Origin: Myxocyprinus asiaticus
Taxonomy: Eukaryota; Chordata; Actinopteri; Cypriniformes; Catostomidae
Direction: 5' to 3'
Assembly: GCF_019703515.2 (NCBI RefSeq)
Contig: NC_059373.1
Coordinates: forward strand, 20,236,281-20,300,280
DNA: 64,000 nucleotides
Position numbers and translations under genes: made by a program. Of this stretch, positions 36,258 to 48,060 are shown in pieces. The notes below the pieces were generated by a model. The model did no database searches and was not told the DNA's origin. It was given only the letters and a program-made list of their open reading frames with translations. The stretch's first letter is position 1, and each line of letters begins with the position of its first letter.

Positions 36258-36305
36258 CTGTTGTGTGTGTGTGTATGTATGTGTGTGTGTGTATATATAT
36301 TTATA
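36258..36305. repeat. GT/GTAT microsatellite
   Basis: GT and GTAT units directly before the Tc1 element at 36306. Confidence 0.9.
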
Positions 36306-37840
36306 CAGTATCTCACAGAAGTGAGTACACCCCTCACATTTTAGTAAATATTTTATTATATCTTTTCATGTGACAACACTGAAGAAATGACACTTTGCTA
36401 CAATGTAAAGAAGTGTGTACAGCTTGTATAACAGTGTAAATTTGCTGTCCCCTCAAAATAACTCAACACACAGCCATTAATGTCTAAACCACTGGCAACA
36501 AAAGTGAAAATGTCCAAATTGGGCACAATTAGCCATTTTCCCTCCCCGGTGTCATGTGATTCGTTAGTGTTACAAGGTCTCAGGTGTGAATGGGGAGCAG
36601 GTGTGTTAAATTTGGTGTTATCGCTCTCACTCTCTCATACTGGTCACTGGAAGTTCAACATGGCACCTCATGGCAAAGAACTCTCTGAGGATCTGAAAAA
36701 AAGAATTGTTGCTCTACATAAAGATGGCCTAGGCTATAAGAAGATTGCCAAGACCCTGAAACTGAGCTGCAGCATGGTGGCCAAGACCATATAGCGGTTT
36801 AACAGGACAGGTTCCACTCAGAACAGGCCTCGCCATGGTCGAACAAAGAAGTTGAGTGCACGTGCTCAGCGTCATATCCAGAGGTTGTCTTTGGGAAATA
36901 GACATATGAGTGCTGCCAGCATTGCTGCAGAGGTTGAAGGGGTGAGGGGTCAGCCTGTCAGTGCTCAGACCATACGCCACACATTGGTCTACATGGCTGT
37001 CGTCCCAGAAGGAAGCCTCTTCTAAAGATGATGCACAAGAAAGCCTGCAAACAGTTTGCTGAAGACAAGCAGACTAAGGACATGGATTACTGGAACCATG
37101 TCCTATGGTCTGATGAGACCAAGATAAACTTATTTGGTTCAGATGGTGTCAAGCGGGTGTGGCGGCAACCAGGTGAGGAGCACAAAGACAAGTGTGTCTT
37201 GCCTACAGTCAAGCATGGTGGTGGGAGTGTCATGGTCTGGGGCTGCATGAGTGCTGCCGGCACTGGGGAGCTACAGTTCATTAAGGGAACCATGAATGCC
37301 AACATGTACTGTGACATACTGAAGCAGAGCATGATCCCCTCCCTTCGGAGACTGGGCTGCAGGGCAGTATTCCAACATGATAACGACCCCAAACACACCT
37401 CCAAGACGACAACTGCCTTGCTAAAGAAGCTGAGGGTAAAGGTGATGGACTGGCCAAGCATGTCTCCAGACCTAAACCCTATTGAGCATCTGTGGGGCAT
37501 CCTCAAATGAAAGGTGGAGGAGCGCAAGGTCTCTAACATCCACCAGCTCCGTGATGTCGTCATGGAGGAGTGGAAGATGACTCCAGTGGCAACCTGTGAA
37601 GCTCTGGTGAACTCCATGCCCAAGAGGGTTAAGGCAGTGCTGGAAAATAATGGTGGCCACACATAATATTGACACTTTGGGCACAATTTGGACAATTTCA
37701 CTTAGGGGTGTACTCACTTTTGTTGCCAGCGGTTTAGACATTAATGGCTGTGTGTTGAGTTATTTTGAGGGGACAGCAAATTTACACTGTTATACAAGCT
37801 GTACACTCACTACTTTACATTGTAGCAAAGTGTAATTTCC
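36306..37840 (+). mobile_element. Tc1 element A, right end lost
   Basis: The left terminal repeat starts CAGTATCTCACAGAAGTGAG after TA. An inverted repeat of over 100 bases links 36390-36510 with 37720-37840 (CCATTAATGTCTAAACC against GGTTTAGACATTAATGG). The right repeat stops about 80 bases short of the true end, where element B begins. It contains the pseudogene at 36660-37666. Confidence 0.92.
36660..37666 (+). pseudogene. Tc1 transposase, nearly complete but broken
   Basis: Tc1 transposases cut at TA using a DDE triad. The start MAPHGKELSEDLKKRIVALH leads into the paired-type DNA-binding part. The catalytic motifs are readable: WSDETK near 37110, DNDPKHTS near 37380 and NPIEHLW near 37480, with PTVKHGGGSVMVWG between. 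It is inactivated by a TAG at 36792-36794, a frameshift near 37010-37030 and a TGA at 37508-37510. The original length would be about 335 codons, the usual size of the family. Confidence 0.92.
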
Positions 37841-38715
37841 AACTTTCTGCAGAGTCAATCGCTACAGACCTCCAAAGTTCATGTGGCCTTCAGATTAGCT
37901 CACGAACAGTGCGTAGAGAGGATGTCATGGAATGGGTTTCCATGGCCGAGCAGCTGCATCCAAGCCATACATCACCAAGTGCAATGCAAAGCGTCGGATG
38001 CAGTGGTGTAAAGCACGCCGCCACTGGACTCTAGAGCAGTGGAGACGCGTTCTCTGGAGTGACGAATCACGCTTCTCCATCTGGCAATCTGATGGACGAG
38101 TCTGGGTTTGGCGGTTGCCAGGAGAACGGTACTTGTCTGACTGCATTGTGCCAACTGTGAAGTTTGGTGGAGGGGGATTATGGTGTGGGGTTGTTTTTCA
38201 GGAGCTGGGCTTGGCCCCTTAGTTCCAGTGAAAGGAACTCTGAATGCTTCAGAATACCAAGAGATTTTGGACATTTTCCATGCTCCCAACTTTGTGGGAA
38301 CAGTTTGGGGATGGCCCCTTCCTGTTCCAACATGACTGCGCACCAGTGCACAAAGCAAGGTCCATAAAGACATGGATGAGTGAGTTTGGTGTGGAAGAAC
38401 TTGACTGGCCTGCACAGAGTCCTGACCTCAACCCGATAGAGCACCTTTGGGATGAATTAGTGCGAAGACTGCGAGCCAGGCCTTCTCGTCCAACATCAGT
38501 GTCTGACCTCACAAATGCTCTTCTGGAAGAATGGTCAAAAATTCCCATAAACACACTCCTAAACCTTGTGGAAAGCCTTCCCAGAAGAGTTGAAGCTGTT
38601 ATAGCTGCAAAGGGTGGGCCGACGTCATATTAAACCCTATGGATTAAGAATGGGATGTCACTTAAGTTCATATGCGTCTAAATGCAGATGAGCGAATACA
38701 TTTGGCAATATAGTG
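37841..38715 (+). mobile_element. Tc1 element B, left end lost
   Basis: It has a different Tc1 family from A. The right terminus GCGAATACATTTGGCAATAT ends in AGTG before TA. The left terminal repeat and the DNA-binding part are missing; it starts directly in transposase-coding sequence at the junction with A. Confidence 0.9.
37850..38633 (+). pseudogene. Tc1 transposase of element B, 5'-truncated
   Basis: Readable parts: WTLEQWRRVLWSDESRFSIW (first aspartate), IVPTVKFGGGG, FQHDCAPVHKARSIKTWM (second aspartate) and DLNPIEHLWDEL (glutamate). A frameshift and a TAG at 38220-38222 separate the two halves, and the helix-turn-helix region is missing. It is inactive. Confidence 0.9.
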
Positions 38716-38731
38716 TATATATACACACATA

Positions 38732-39251
38732 CACTACCGGTCAAAAGTTTTGAAACACTCATTCTTTATTATAATCTTTTTTCTTTTCACATTTTAGAAT
38801 AATAGTGAAGTCATCAAAACTATGGAATAACATAAATGGAACTATGGGAATTATGTTGTGACTATAAAAATCCAAAATAAATCAAAACTGTGTTATATTT
38901 TAGCATCTTCAAAGTAGTCACCCTTTGCAGACATGTACTCTTGACATTTTCTCAACCAATTTCTTGAGGTATCACCCTGGGATGCTTTTTAAACAGTATT
39001 GAAGGAGTTCCCATCTATGTTGGGCACTTATTGGATGCTTTTCTTTATTATTTGGTCCAAGTCATCCATTTCAAAAACTTTTTTTTTTTTAATTAAATTT
39101 TAGTTTTATAATGAAATAAATGAATATGGTGGCACAATTATATTTTTGCCTACAAAATTTATTTCAAACATTTAAGGATACGCCTTCAGATCAAAAGATT
39201 TTTAAGATCATGAGAAACATTTCAGTCAAGTGTTTCAAAACTTTTGACTGG

Positions 39252-39256
<5 letters not shown>
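38732..39256. mobile_element. short Tc1 derivative (CACTACCGGTC ends), copy 3
   Basis: Same layout as 10700 and 22749. It starts CACTACCGGTCAAAAGTTTT and ends CTTTTGACTGGTAGTG. It lacks the GCCTAGAATTT words present in the other two near the middle (CCCTTTGCAGACATG here), a small private deletion. Confidence 0.9.

Positions 39257-39341
<85 letters not shown>
39257..39341. repeat. GT/TA microsatellite
   Basis: Continues directly from the right end of the Tc1 derivative. Confidence 0.97.
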
Positions 39342-39343
<2 letters not shown>

Positions 39344-39428
39344 GTTTTTTATATATATATAGTTGCAATATTTGATACCTGAAATTTATTTTCAGGGAAT
39401 TTCCTACCTTTCTGAGCACTTTGTTTTA

Positions 39429-39431
<3 letters not shown>

Positions 39432-39475
<44 letters not shown>
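39432..39475. repeat. TA microsatellite
   Basis: Uninterrupted TA run. Confidence 0.97.
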
Positions 39476-39478
<3 letters not shown>

Positions 39479-40149
39479 ACTGAATCAATTAATTGGGAAA
39501 CATTACCATTAATTGAAATAATTATTAAAATTAAATGGAACTTCTCAGAATTCTCAAATTTTATTGCAAAATTGATGACTGTTACCTATTAAATCAAATC
39601 AACATCAAATACAAATTAGCAGTAAGCAATGCACAATTACAGTATTATAAATGCTTTGCTAGAATACATTTTACATAATTGGCATTGGCAAGTCACTATA
39701 GATTACACAGCTACTGTTTAACATCACTTCAGATTTTGATGTAATCACTGTTTTGAAGTTGTTGTAAATACTTTATTCATGTTCAGCATTTTCAGAGGCG
39801 ATTTGTTTTTATTTTATTTTTTTATAAATAAATAAATTAGGTCACTAGGTGTCTGCAGAGGCGCTAAACCCATAACAAACTAAAACAGACCTATAAAAGA
39901 ATATTATGAATTCAGGGTTCCCACACCTTTCGACCAATGCATTTCCATGATTTTTACATGACTTTTCCAATCATTTATAATTACTGAATAAAGATTCAAA
40001 ACTTTTTTAAAGATATTAAATAGGTAATTAAATATTTTTTTAGCTTAGCATAACTAGAAAAATATGTAATACATACGTATACATTTCCATGACTTTTCGT
40101 TGATTTAAGATTTCATAATAAAAAAAAATAAAAATTAAAAAAATTAAAA
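39476..40149. other. vps50 intron with a truncated hAT terminus
   Basis: CAGGGTTCCCACACCTTTCG at 39913 is the same terminus as the element starting at 40158, here without a partner. Otherwise nothing. Confidence 0.5.
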
Positions 40150-41504
40150 GGGGAATCAGGGTTCCCACTCTTTTCAACCAATGAATTTCCATGACTTTTC
40201 CATGACTTAAAAGTTCATTTCCATGCCCAAATATTTAGCCTTCCATTCTGAAAATGGCACCGAAATCACATTATCGCAAATTTATAAAAAACAAAACCAC
40301 ACCATTGTTAGATAAAAGCTAAACTGAAAACATTTAATTTTACATTTAATCCATACAAACACAATGCATGAATCATAAAATGGGCGGGGATTAGCGGCAC
40401 ATCGTTGTCTCCAAGGATGCTTTCACACTTAGTTCGACTGCTTGGACCGCACCCGGGTTCGTTTCCTCTGTTCATATTATATTATTTTGGTCTGGACCAC
40501 GTTCTGATTAAGTCATCAACTTGACTACAAACGGCAGCTGTTTACCACTGTAACTAGGCGACAACTCAAGAAGACATCAGCTTCACTGTATTATTAAAAT
40601 ATTCATCCCTTTGTATTTGCAACTAAAACTTCACATGCACAAAACGACACTTGTGTTTGTCTCCCACAGATGCATTGAATGTGCAATGATGTGATGACAA
40701 TTAGCGTTTGTCTGCCGCGAGCCCACGGATGCATTGCAATAGATGTGAAGAATGTGAGCTGCTCTCTGAAGGGGATATATTTAGACTCAAGCAGGTGTGA
40801 GAAATGCACATTACCATAATAACTGCAATCGGAAGCCTGCAAAGATGCAAATTATACATCATCACAAGCGGTTCACTTTAGGGCTGGGCGATAGGACGAT
40901 GTAATCGGATATCGACGGTATCTTACAAAGAACCCAATGCTGATTGCAACACTCAATTGACCAAAGATGATTGACAATATCGGGAAAAACCAAGGATCTG
41001 GGAATCAGCAAATATATTAAACAGTAGCCCAGGGTGTGAAACTAGCACCCGCCACCTGCCAAATGCAACAAGGCTGAATCCAGTTCGCAAGCTTCTCGTC
41101 CAAATGTATTTCATGCACAAGTAATTTTGCTCATCTACGCAACAGGTCGGGCAACCTGTAAGACGTCTTAGAGTGACACATGACAAGAAATGCTGTTAGA
41201 CACAAAGACGCATGCTTGAAGAAACACACTTACTATATTTTTAAGAACAGACAAAAGAAAAGCTGTCAATGCTCATGTTTGATTCGCTGTTTGTTCAGGT
41301 GTGCAGCACGTGCCTGTCTCCCGGAACAAGCGCATGTAAAGAGTTCACACTTTTTTCTCTGTTTCACTCATCTGAAAACTGTTTGCAAGAAAAATGTCAT
41401 CTATAAGAATGTTGCAAATGATCTCCAATCATCTCAGGAGGTGCTGTGAGTTTAGTTTGCTTTATTTCCATGGACCAGTTTATGCTTAACATGCATCCTT
41501 TCTA

Positions 41505-42565
41505 GATCCCCTTCAATTTGCTTATCAAGCAAACAAGTCTGTGGATGATGCAGTCAACATGGGATTGCATCATTTCCTGCAACATCTGGACAGACCAGGG
41601 ACATTTGCAAGGATCCTTTTTGTGGACTTCAGTTCAGCTTTCAACACCATCATCCCAGCTATTCTCCAGACTAAATTACACCAACTCTCTTTTCCCACGT
41701 CTATCTGTCAGTGGCTCACCAGCCTTCTGATGGACAGGCAGTAGCTTGTGAGACAGGGGAAATTCACTTCCAGCACCTGTACCATCAGCACTGGTGCCAG
41801 CCACGGATGTGTGCTCTCCCCACTACTCTTCTCCCTTTATACCAATGACTGCACTGCCAAGGACCCCTCTGTCAAGCTCCTGAAGTTTGCAGACGACACC
41901 ACTGTCATCGGCCTCATCTGAGATGACGATGGGTCTGCATACAGACGGGAGGTTAAACAGCTGTCTGTCTGGTGCAGTCAAAACAACCTTGAGTTGAACA
42001 CACTCAAAACAGTGGAGATGATTGTGGACTTTAGGAGGAACCCCCCCAACACTGTCCCCCCTAACCATTCTAAACAGCACTGTGGCAGCAGTGGAGTCAT
42101 TTAGGTTCCTTCGCACTACCATCTCACAAGACCTGAAGTGGGAGACCCACATTGACTCCATTGCAAAAAAGGCCCAGCACAGGTTGTACTTCCTTCGCCA
42201 GTTGAGGAATTTCAACCTGCCACAGGTGCTGCTGATACAGTTCTACTCAGCAGTCATTGAGTCTGTCCTCTGCACTTCTATAACTGTCTGGTTTGGTTCA
42301 GCTACGAAATCGGATATCAGAAGACTACAAAGGAGAGTTCGGACTTCTGAGAGGATTATTGGTTGCCCCCCTGCCCTCCCTTCAAGAACTATACACTTCC
42401 AGAGTGAGGAAAAAGGCTGGAAAAATCACTCTGGACCCCACTCACCCTGCCCATTACCTTTTTGAACTGTTGCCTTCTGGCCGACGCTTCAGAGCTCTGA
42501 GCACCAGAACCATCAGGCACAGGAACAGTTTATTCCCCCAGGATATCCATCTCATGAACAGTTAA
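41505..42565 (+). pseudogene. LINE reverse transcriptase, C-terminal part
   Basis: Motifs in order: SVDDAVNMGLHHFLQHLDRP, FVDFSSAFNTI (near 41625), a CVLSPLLFSLYTND segment and the catalytic FADDTTV (41886-41906). These are followed by a C-terminal region with LFELLPSGRRFRALSTRTIR. Stops after about 41743 and 41918 and frameshifts near 42060 break the frame. The endonuclease domain is missing. Confidence 0.88.
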
Positions 42566-42696
42566 AACTGCCCCTTTGAGCAATAATTAATGTGCAATAC
42601 ACAGTTTAGTCTTTTTATATTATCCAACACATCCTGCCTCTTCTGCCATTACATTCCCTTACACTGTACATAACCGATTTGTATTTAGATTTGCAC

Positions 42697-42796
42697 TACG
42701 TATGTGTATGTGTATGTGTGTATGTATGTATGTATGTATATGTATATATATATTAATATATATGTGTGTATATATATATATATGTGTGTGTATATA

Positions 42797-42851
<55 letters not shown>

Positions 42852-42890
42852 ATGTGTATGTATGTGTGTATATGTATGTATGTATATATG

Positions 42891-42956
<66 letters not shown>
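42697..42956. repeat. TA/TG microsatellite in the LINE tail region
   Basis: TG, TATG and TA runs of mixed length. Confidence 0.97.
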
Positions 42957-42958
<2 letters not shown>

Positions 42959-43167
42959 TCTATTGTGTATTCTATATATACTTTTTTTCTTTTCAATATT
43001 TATCTATTTTTATTCAATTTTAATTATTTTTTACAAGTCTTGTTGCTGTTTTTGTATTGTTGTGTACTGGAAGCTCCTGTCACCAAGACAAATTCCTTGT
43101 ATGTGTAAGCATACTTGGCAATAAAGCTCATTCTGATTCTGATTCTGATTATGAATGCAACTCAGGT

Positions 43168-43471
43168 TGGTTAGCTCTGACACTGGAAATTCATTGAACC
43201 TTTCTTAAGTACCCTAATAACCAAAGGTTAAATTGGGCCGGTACGGTCCAGAACAGCATTCCGGCACCTTCGATTCCAAAAACAAATTTAAAAAACGCTT
43301 GTTTGTCAATCCTTCCTGTTTATTGTATTCTCTGATGCAGTTTTGTTTGATCCATGTGACACATTCCATCTCTATTTAGTGAGTGTACTTTTTCAAAAAT
43401 ATTTCAAGCTCGTTATGCTTCGCACTAGTCAGTTGCGGACGCTGGTAGAGGTGGCATATTCGTGAGTGGCA
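43168..43471. repeat. left arm of a 300-bp inverted repeat
   Basis: Reads as the reverse complement of about 47385-47690 nearly throughout: GGTTAGCTCTGACA, AATTCATTGAACCTTTCT, GTTCAAAAATATTTCAAGCT-type and CAGTTGCGGACGCTGGTAGA words on both. It lies inside the inner hAT element. The family is unknown. Confidence 0.88.
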
Positions 43472-44593
43472 CTATTCCAATGTTAGAGCCAACCATAATG
43501 AACGCAGGTTCAGTAATATATATCTTTGTATTAAAGAAACAATGACAAAAGTAATTAAATCATAAAATAATACAAGACACGTTCACCTTGAACCTAAAAT
43601 GTAGTTCTATTTTATTTAGGCTGCATTAACTGTATTACCAAAACGCAATACAAACACAAATTCGATAAGAACACACATTTAGCAGCATTATTTTGGGAAC
43701 ACAAGGCAATTTATTAGGCTTTATAATTCTGATTATTTTTATCTTTACATTTATAATTGTCTTTAGTTCTTAATCTTTAGGCTATTAGTAATTTTCCACC
43801 TGTTGTCATTGATGTATACTTGCGTGACGGCAAATGCGGCCATTGGAGACGGTGAATGTTTGTATTTGGGGAGGTGGTTATATATACGATTTTTATAGTT
43901 ATTTTGTATCATTATTTTAATTGCTTTATTTGTTTAAAGTTCAATTTGAATTTAGAAATGTCCTTTGTTTATGTTTTTCATGTTTCAATAAATTAATTTA
44001 AAATTAATTTTCACAGACCCTCAGCAGGGGGGTTGGTGATATAATCGTATAATCGCAATATTTTTAAGGCGATTATCGCTAAAATGTTTTTTACATATCG
44101 CCCAGCCCTAGTTCACTTCCATAATTTGGTACAATTGCAATCATATCATCAACGAAGTGTACTGGAGTTCACATGAACCATACCCCAGACCACTTTTTCA
44201 AGTGGACACGGGTGTGGTTCCCAGGTGAGCACCCAAGTTCGGAAAACAATGTTCACATTATCCAAACAAACCTAACTTTGATGTCATACGAACCAAGGTG
44301 CACAACAAAAGTACTAGAGTGAAAGCACCCTAATTGGTCAGGTATTCTAAATAACATGATATATTTTAAACTCTTCACCGTGTGTTTTTAATCCAGTGCA
44401 ACGTAACACCCTGGTTAAATATTTTAGGACAGAGCATAATAAATACAAATATATTAACTATAAAAAATAAATAAAAAATTCATGACTTTGATGATTTTAT
44501 TAATTTCCATGACTTTTCCAGGCCTGAAAATCACAATTTGAAAATTCGCTAATTTTTCCAGGTTTTCCATGACCGTAAGAACCCTGGGGAATA

Positions 44594-46808
44594 CATTATG
44601 TAGGGTATTTTTTTTTTTATCACTTTTGGTGGCATTTTTGCCCCACATCCTGGTTAATTTCAAATCTTGTGGGTAAATTCATTAATAGAACAATTGCTTC
44701 TTAAGAACTGGTGGCATTAACAACTGATACCAAACTGTGTCAAGTTTAACCAAAGTCATTTTAGCAAGTCAGATCACTCGGCGGCCATCCTTGGAACACT
44801 GTAAGGTGGGACTTCCTTTCTACATCCGTTGACCATTGGGCGTTCTGCCATTCATTTTAACAGAAGTGACCCGTCTCTGCTAAATAGTCTGGTTTAACAT
44901 ATCCTTTACTCTGTGCTCAGGAACGCATTTATTCTTTCATGCATTTGGCCACTGAAGGTGGGTAAGAGTGCCCCCTCTGCCAAAGCTGACTCGAGGACAT
45001 GCCAGAGTCTGTTAGAACGAGCACAGCCTGTAAATCTCTCTGATGAATCCTCATGGGACAATGAGCCAGCAGACTACGCATCGCCAAAAAAAAGAAAAAA
45101 AAAAAGAAAAGAAAAAAGAAAATATGAGAAAAAGTGCTCTGGCATTAAGAGCCGTCTAGGAAATGAAAAAACTGCTGAGCCCATTTGACTAGATTTAAAG
45201 TCATTGTTTGTCTGGGGTATTTGGATCCCGAACACAGTATACGTCTCAGTGCTCCAGTTATTGACACTCTGGGGCTTGTTATTTTAAAGCACCAAGCCTT
45301 CATAGAATATTATAACTGGCATTAAATTAACATACTAAGAGAGTACAGGCACCACAGTAAAATAAACAAAACTGTAAAGGTACCACTAATAACGAAGCAC
45401 AGTACATTTAAAAAAATAAATTATATAAACTCTTTAGGCTGCTTTTTGCCAAGTGGGCTAAAAATTACATATGACAAAAAGGAATAGTTAAAACTACTCT
45501 AGAACAGCTTTACAGGCAGATGATGGACCAGGTGGACTAATTGATGACACAAGCAAGACTTCTGCGCTTATCCTCAAATAGCCAAGACCTGACACTTCTG
45601 CACTGTCAGAGTGTCCTCTCCCTTTATGTAGCCTACAAGACTACAGATTAGTACAGTCACTTAGTCAGAGAAAGAGATAGACTGAGAAAGATTCACTGGA
45701 AGGTGAAGAGAGGGGAAAAAAAAGAAGATTGAGAGAAAGAGCAAGGGGGAAAAAACCTTAAACACTCAATGAAATCAGAATTAGATTTTTGTGGCTTATA
45801 GTCCATGACTATTATCTTTGAAGCCATCTATATGTGAGTGTACTCCTAAAAGTTGACATATTGAACCTTTAGCAGATATATGCATTATTTATAATAGTCT
45901 TTCTCTTACAAGAAAACGGATAAAAAATAATGACTCATCTTACAATACACAGATTTTTGTACACCAAAATGCTGTCTTGAATAATAATGTCCTTTCCCAT
46001 AAAACCACCTGCAACAGGGTTTTTTTATTTTTTTTTTTTTTTAAAAGGGACATACCCTTCTACAGCATATGTCCAACTCAAACTTCTCATTTCATAAGGA
46101 ATAAGTCAAAACATCAATGATTTCATGGGGTCTTTATATAAACCATCTATAAGAACTGAACAATATCTGCTTGAAAAACAGTTTTGTGTATGTAATGAGC
46201 ATATGATGTGTTATATGGACTACTTTTCTGATACTTTTACTTTTTGTCCTTTTGGAGCTTATATTACCCTATTAGTTTAAAAAAACACACAGTTACCACA
46301 ACATGCGATGAGGTTTCTAATAAAGCTGCTGAGAGGGTGACAGTAAATTTGCCACCATCTCTCTTCTGACGGTTGTAATCCATCACTTTCTTTTTATCCT
46401 TCATTTGGAAAGTTGTGGAAATTTAAGAGTGGCTTTTTTCTTTTGATGTTGGAGCAAATGGGTAATGATAAATTATATTTGCCGTGGTCTCCCATTCACT
46501 CCCATTCACCATTATCAAAGTTTACCCTGCAACGGTTTACATTCACGTTACAAAACCCGGAAGTGTGAAAAGGGTTCATTGCTCTGTCGAAGATCTGGTT
46601 TGGAGAAAAACATTGTGTTGTGGCAGCGAACTGTGTATTGTTGAGTTTACTTCATAAATTTTGGGAGCTGTAGCTTAATTTTATTAATAGGAACAAGTTG
46701 AACGGGATTAAAGTAACATGAAAAATAGAGGGATTATAAAAAAAAGAGAGATAAAACAGAAGTACAGACAAATTACAGGGGTCCAGGGCTAAGGTAGAAA
46801 TTAGTGCA
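44594..46808. other. vps50 intron, nothing recognised
   Basis: A lysine-rich open frame at 44913-45188 follows an A-rich tract and is not believable as a gene. T tract at 46019-46042. Confidence 0.45.
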
Positions 46809-46809
46809 T

Positions 46810-46845
<36 letters not shown>

Positions 46846-46853
46846 ATTTACGG
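46809..46853. repeat. AAAT microsatellite
   Basis: About ten AAAT units. Confidence 0.97.
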
Positions 46854-46991
46854 ATATAAATATTTATGTTAAAAGAAATAATATAAATTTTCCTCATTCG
46901 TTATTTATTAAAAAATCACCACAAATCAATTTCAAGCAATAACCTATTACCTACTATATGGTAAGAATGGCAATCAGTAACTGTATGTTTG

Positions 46992-46994
<3 letters not shown>

Positions 46995-47023
<29 letters not shown>
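46995..47023. repeat. poly-A tract
   Basis: Run of nearly 30 A. Confidence 0.95.
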
Positions 47024-47026
<3 letters not shown>

Positions 47027-47384
47027 AAAAGGAAAAAAACACAAAAGAATAATAAATGCTGAATCAACAAAAATGGAGTACACATCAAAATACAAATAAC
47101 AGTGAAACCTTTTACAGTGTGTTGGTCGAGTGGTCTTTTGCTCTCAAGTTGTAGGCCTATGATATTTTGATCTGATGTCACTTTGGATGTGATTGATTCC
47201 TGATTCAAAACCCCTTCGGGTATTTAGATTTCTAACGAAACTATGCAAATCGCTACTGCATATCAGTGGATCTAAGAAATGGGTGAGCAGTTGATTCCAT
47301 ATTACGTGATTTCCATGAATCAGAGATCGGACCACGGTACAGAAGCGGAACACGCGTCTATGCAGGGGCACACGGTCTGGTGCC

Positions 47385-47690
47385 GCTCTCGAAAATGCCA
47401 CCTCTACCAGCGTCCGCAACTGACTAGAGCGAAGCATAACGAGCTTGAAATATTTTTGAACAAGTACACTCACTAAATAGAGATGGAATGTGTCACATGG
47501 ATCAAACAAAACTGCATCGGAGAACACAATAAACGGGATGGATTGACAAACAAGCATTTTTTTTTTTTTTTTTGGAATCGAAGGTGCCGGAACGCCGTTC
47601 CAGACCGTACCGGCTCAATTTAACCTTTGGTTATTAGGGTACTTTAGAAAGGTTCAATGAATTTCCAATGTCAGAGCTAACCAAAAACAA
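47385..47690. repeat. right arm of the 300-bp inverted repeat
   Basis: Partner of 43168-43471 in the opposite direction. It differs by a longer homopolymer (47560-47574) and scattered substitutions. The sequence to its left, 47205-47384, has no counterpart at the other arm. Confidence 0.88.
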
Positions 47691-47996
47691 GCACCAATCT
47701 ATTTCAGCACTGCTCAGTGACCACAGAAATTGAAGCGTTGGAAAGCCAGAAAAGCAAACTTTACAAACTACATTGCACTTGGCTATCAGCACAGCAGCCC
47801 ATTCAATTACCTGCCCGGTCTCCTTGGCCACTGCTGTGCCAATTACAGCACACGCAAAAAGCCATTTCCTTTATATAGAAAGCAATACCTCACACTGTAA
47901 AGCGCAAATGTAATGCGTACAAGCATAACCATCACAGGGTACTGAGCACCCTAATGAAAGCATTACTCTTTCTGCTTTAAAAAAAAAAAAATAGCT

Positions 47997-48060
47997 ACAA
48001 GGGTTCCCACACCTTCTGAAAGACACATTTCCATGTGTTTTCCAGTTGTTTGTGATTAAG
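47997..48060. mobile_element. hAT terminus relic
   Basis: AGGGTTCCCACACCTTCTGA, same terminus as 39913 and 40158; the partner end is missing. Confidence 0.5.

Larger units (their letters stand above)
41505..43151 (+). mobile_element. L2-like LINE, 5'-truncated
   Basis: It begins within reverse-transcriptase coding sequence and ends in the tail AATAAAGCTCATTCTGATTC followed by repeats of TTCTGA, typical of L2-type LINEs that end in short tandem units. A long TA/TG microsatellite (42697-42956) has grown in its 3' untranslated part. 5' truncation is usual for LINE copies. Confidence 0.85.
40879..44110. mobile_element. inner hAT element with perfect 8-bp duplication
   Basis: GTTCACTT flanks both sides exactly (40871-40878, 44111-44118). 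The ends TAGGGCTGGGCGATAGGACG and, reversed, TAGGGCTGGGCGATATGTAA mirror each other. It belongs to the same family as 25383-27101. It carries an L2-like LINE and a copy of the repeat at 43168, so these arrived later or travelled with it. No transposase was seen. Confidence 0.9.
40158..44585. mobile_element. outer hAT-like element of a nest
   Basis: Left end AGGGTTCCCACTCTTTTCAA, right end CCATGACCGTAAGAACCCT; both are followed inward by CATGACTTTTCC words. The flanks GGGGAATC (40150-40157) and GGGGAATA (44586-44593) match in 7 of 8 bases. About 3.2 kb of its length is the inner element at 40879-44110. Relic ends of the same family are at 39913 and 47997. Confidence 0.68.

Noticed and set aside
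37028..37510. 160-codon frame as an active transposase
   Set aside because: It is the middle of a broken Tc1 gene with a stop upstream, a frameshift and an early TGA, and one terminal repeat is incomplete.
44913..45188. 91-codon frame with a lysine-rich end
   Set aside because: The basic tail is only a translated A-rich tract. There is no known domain and no splice context.
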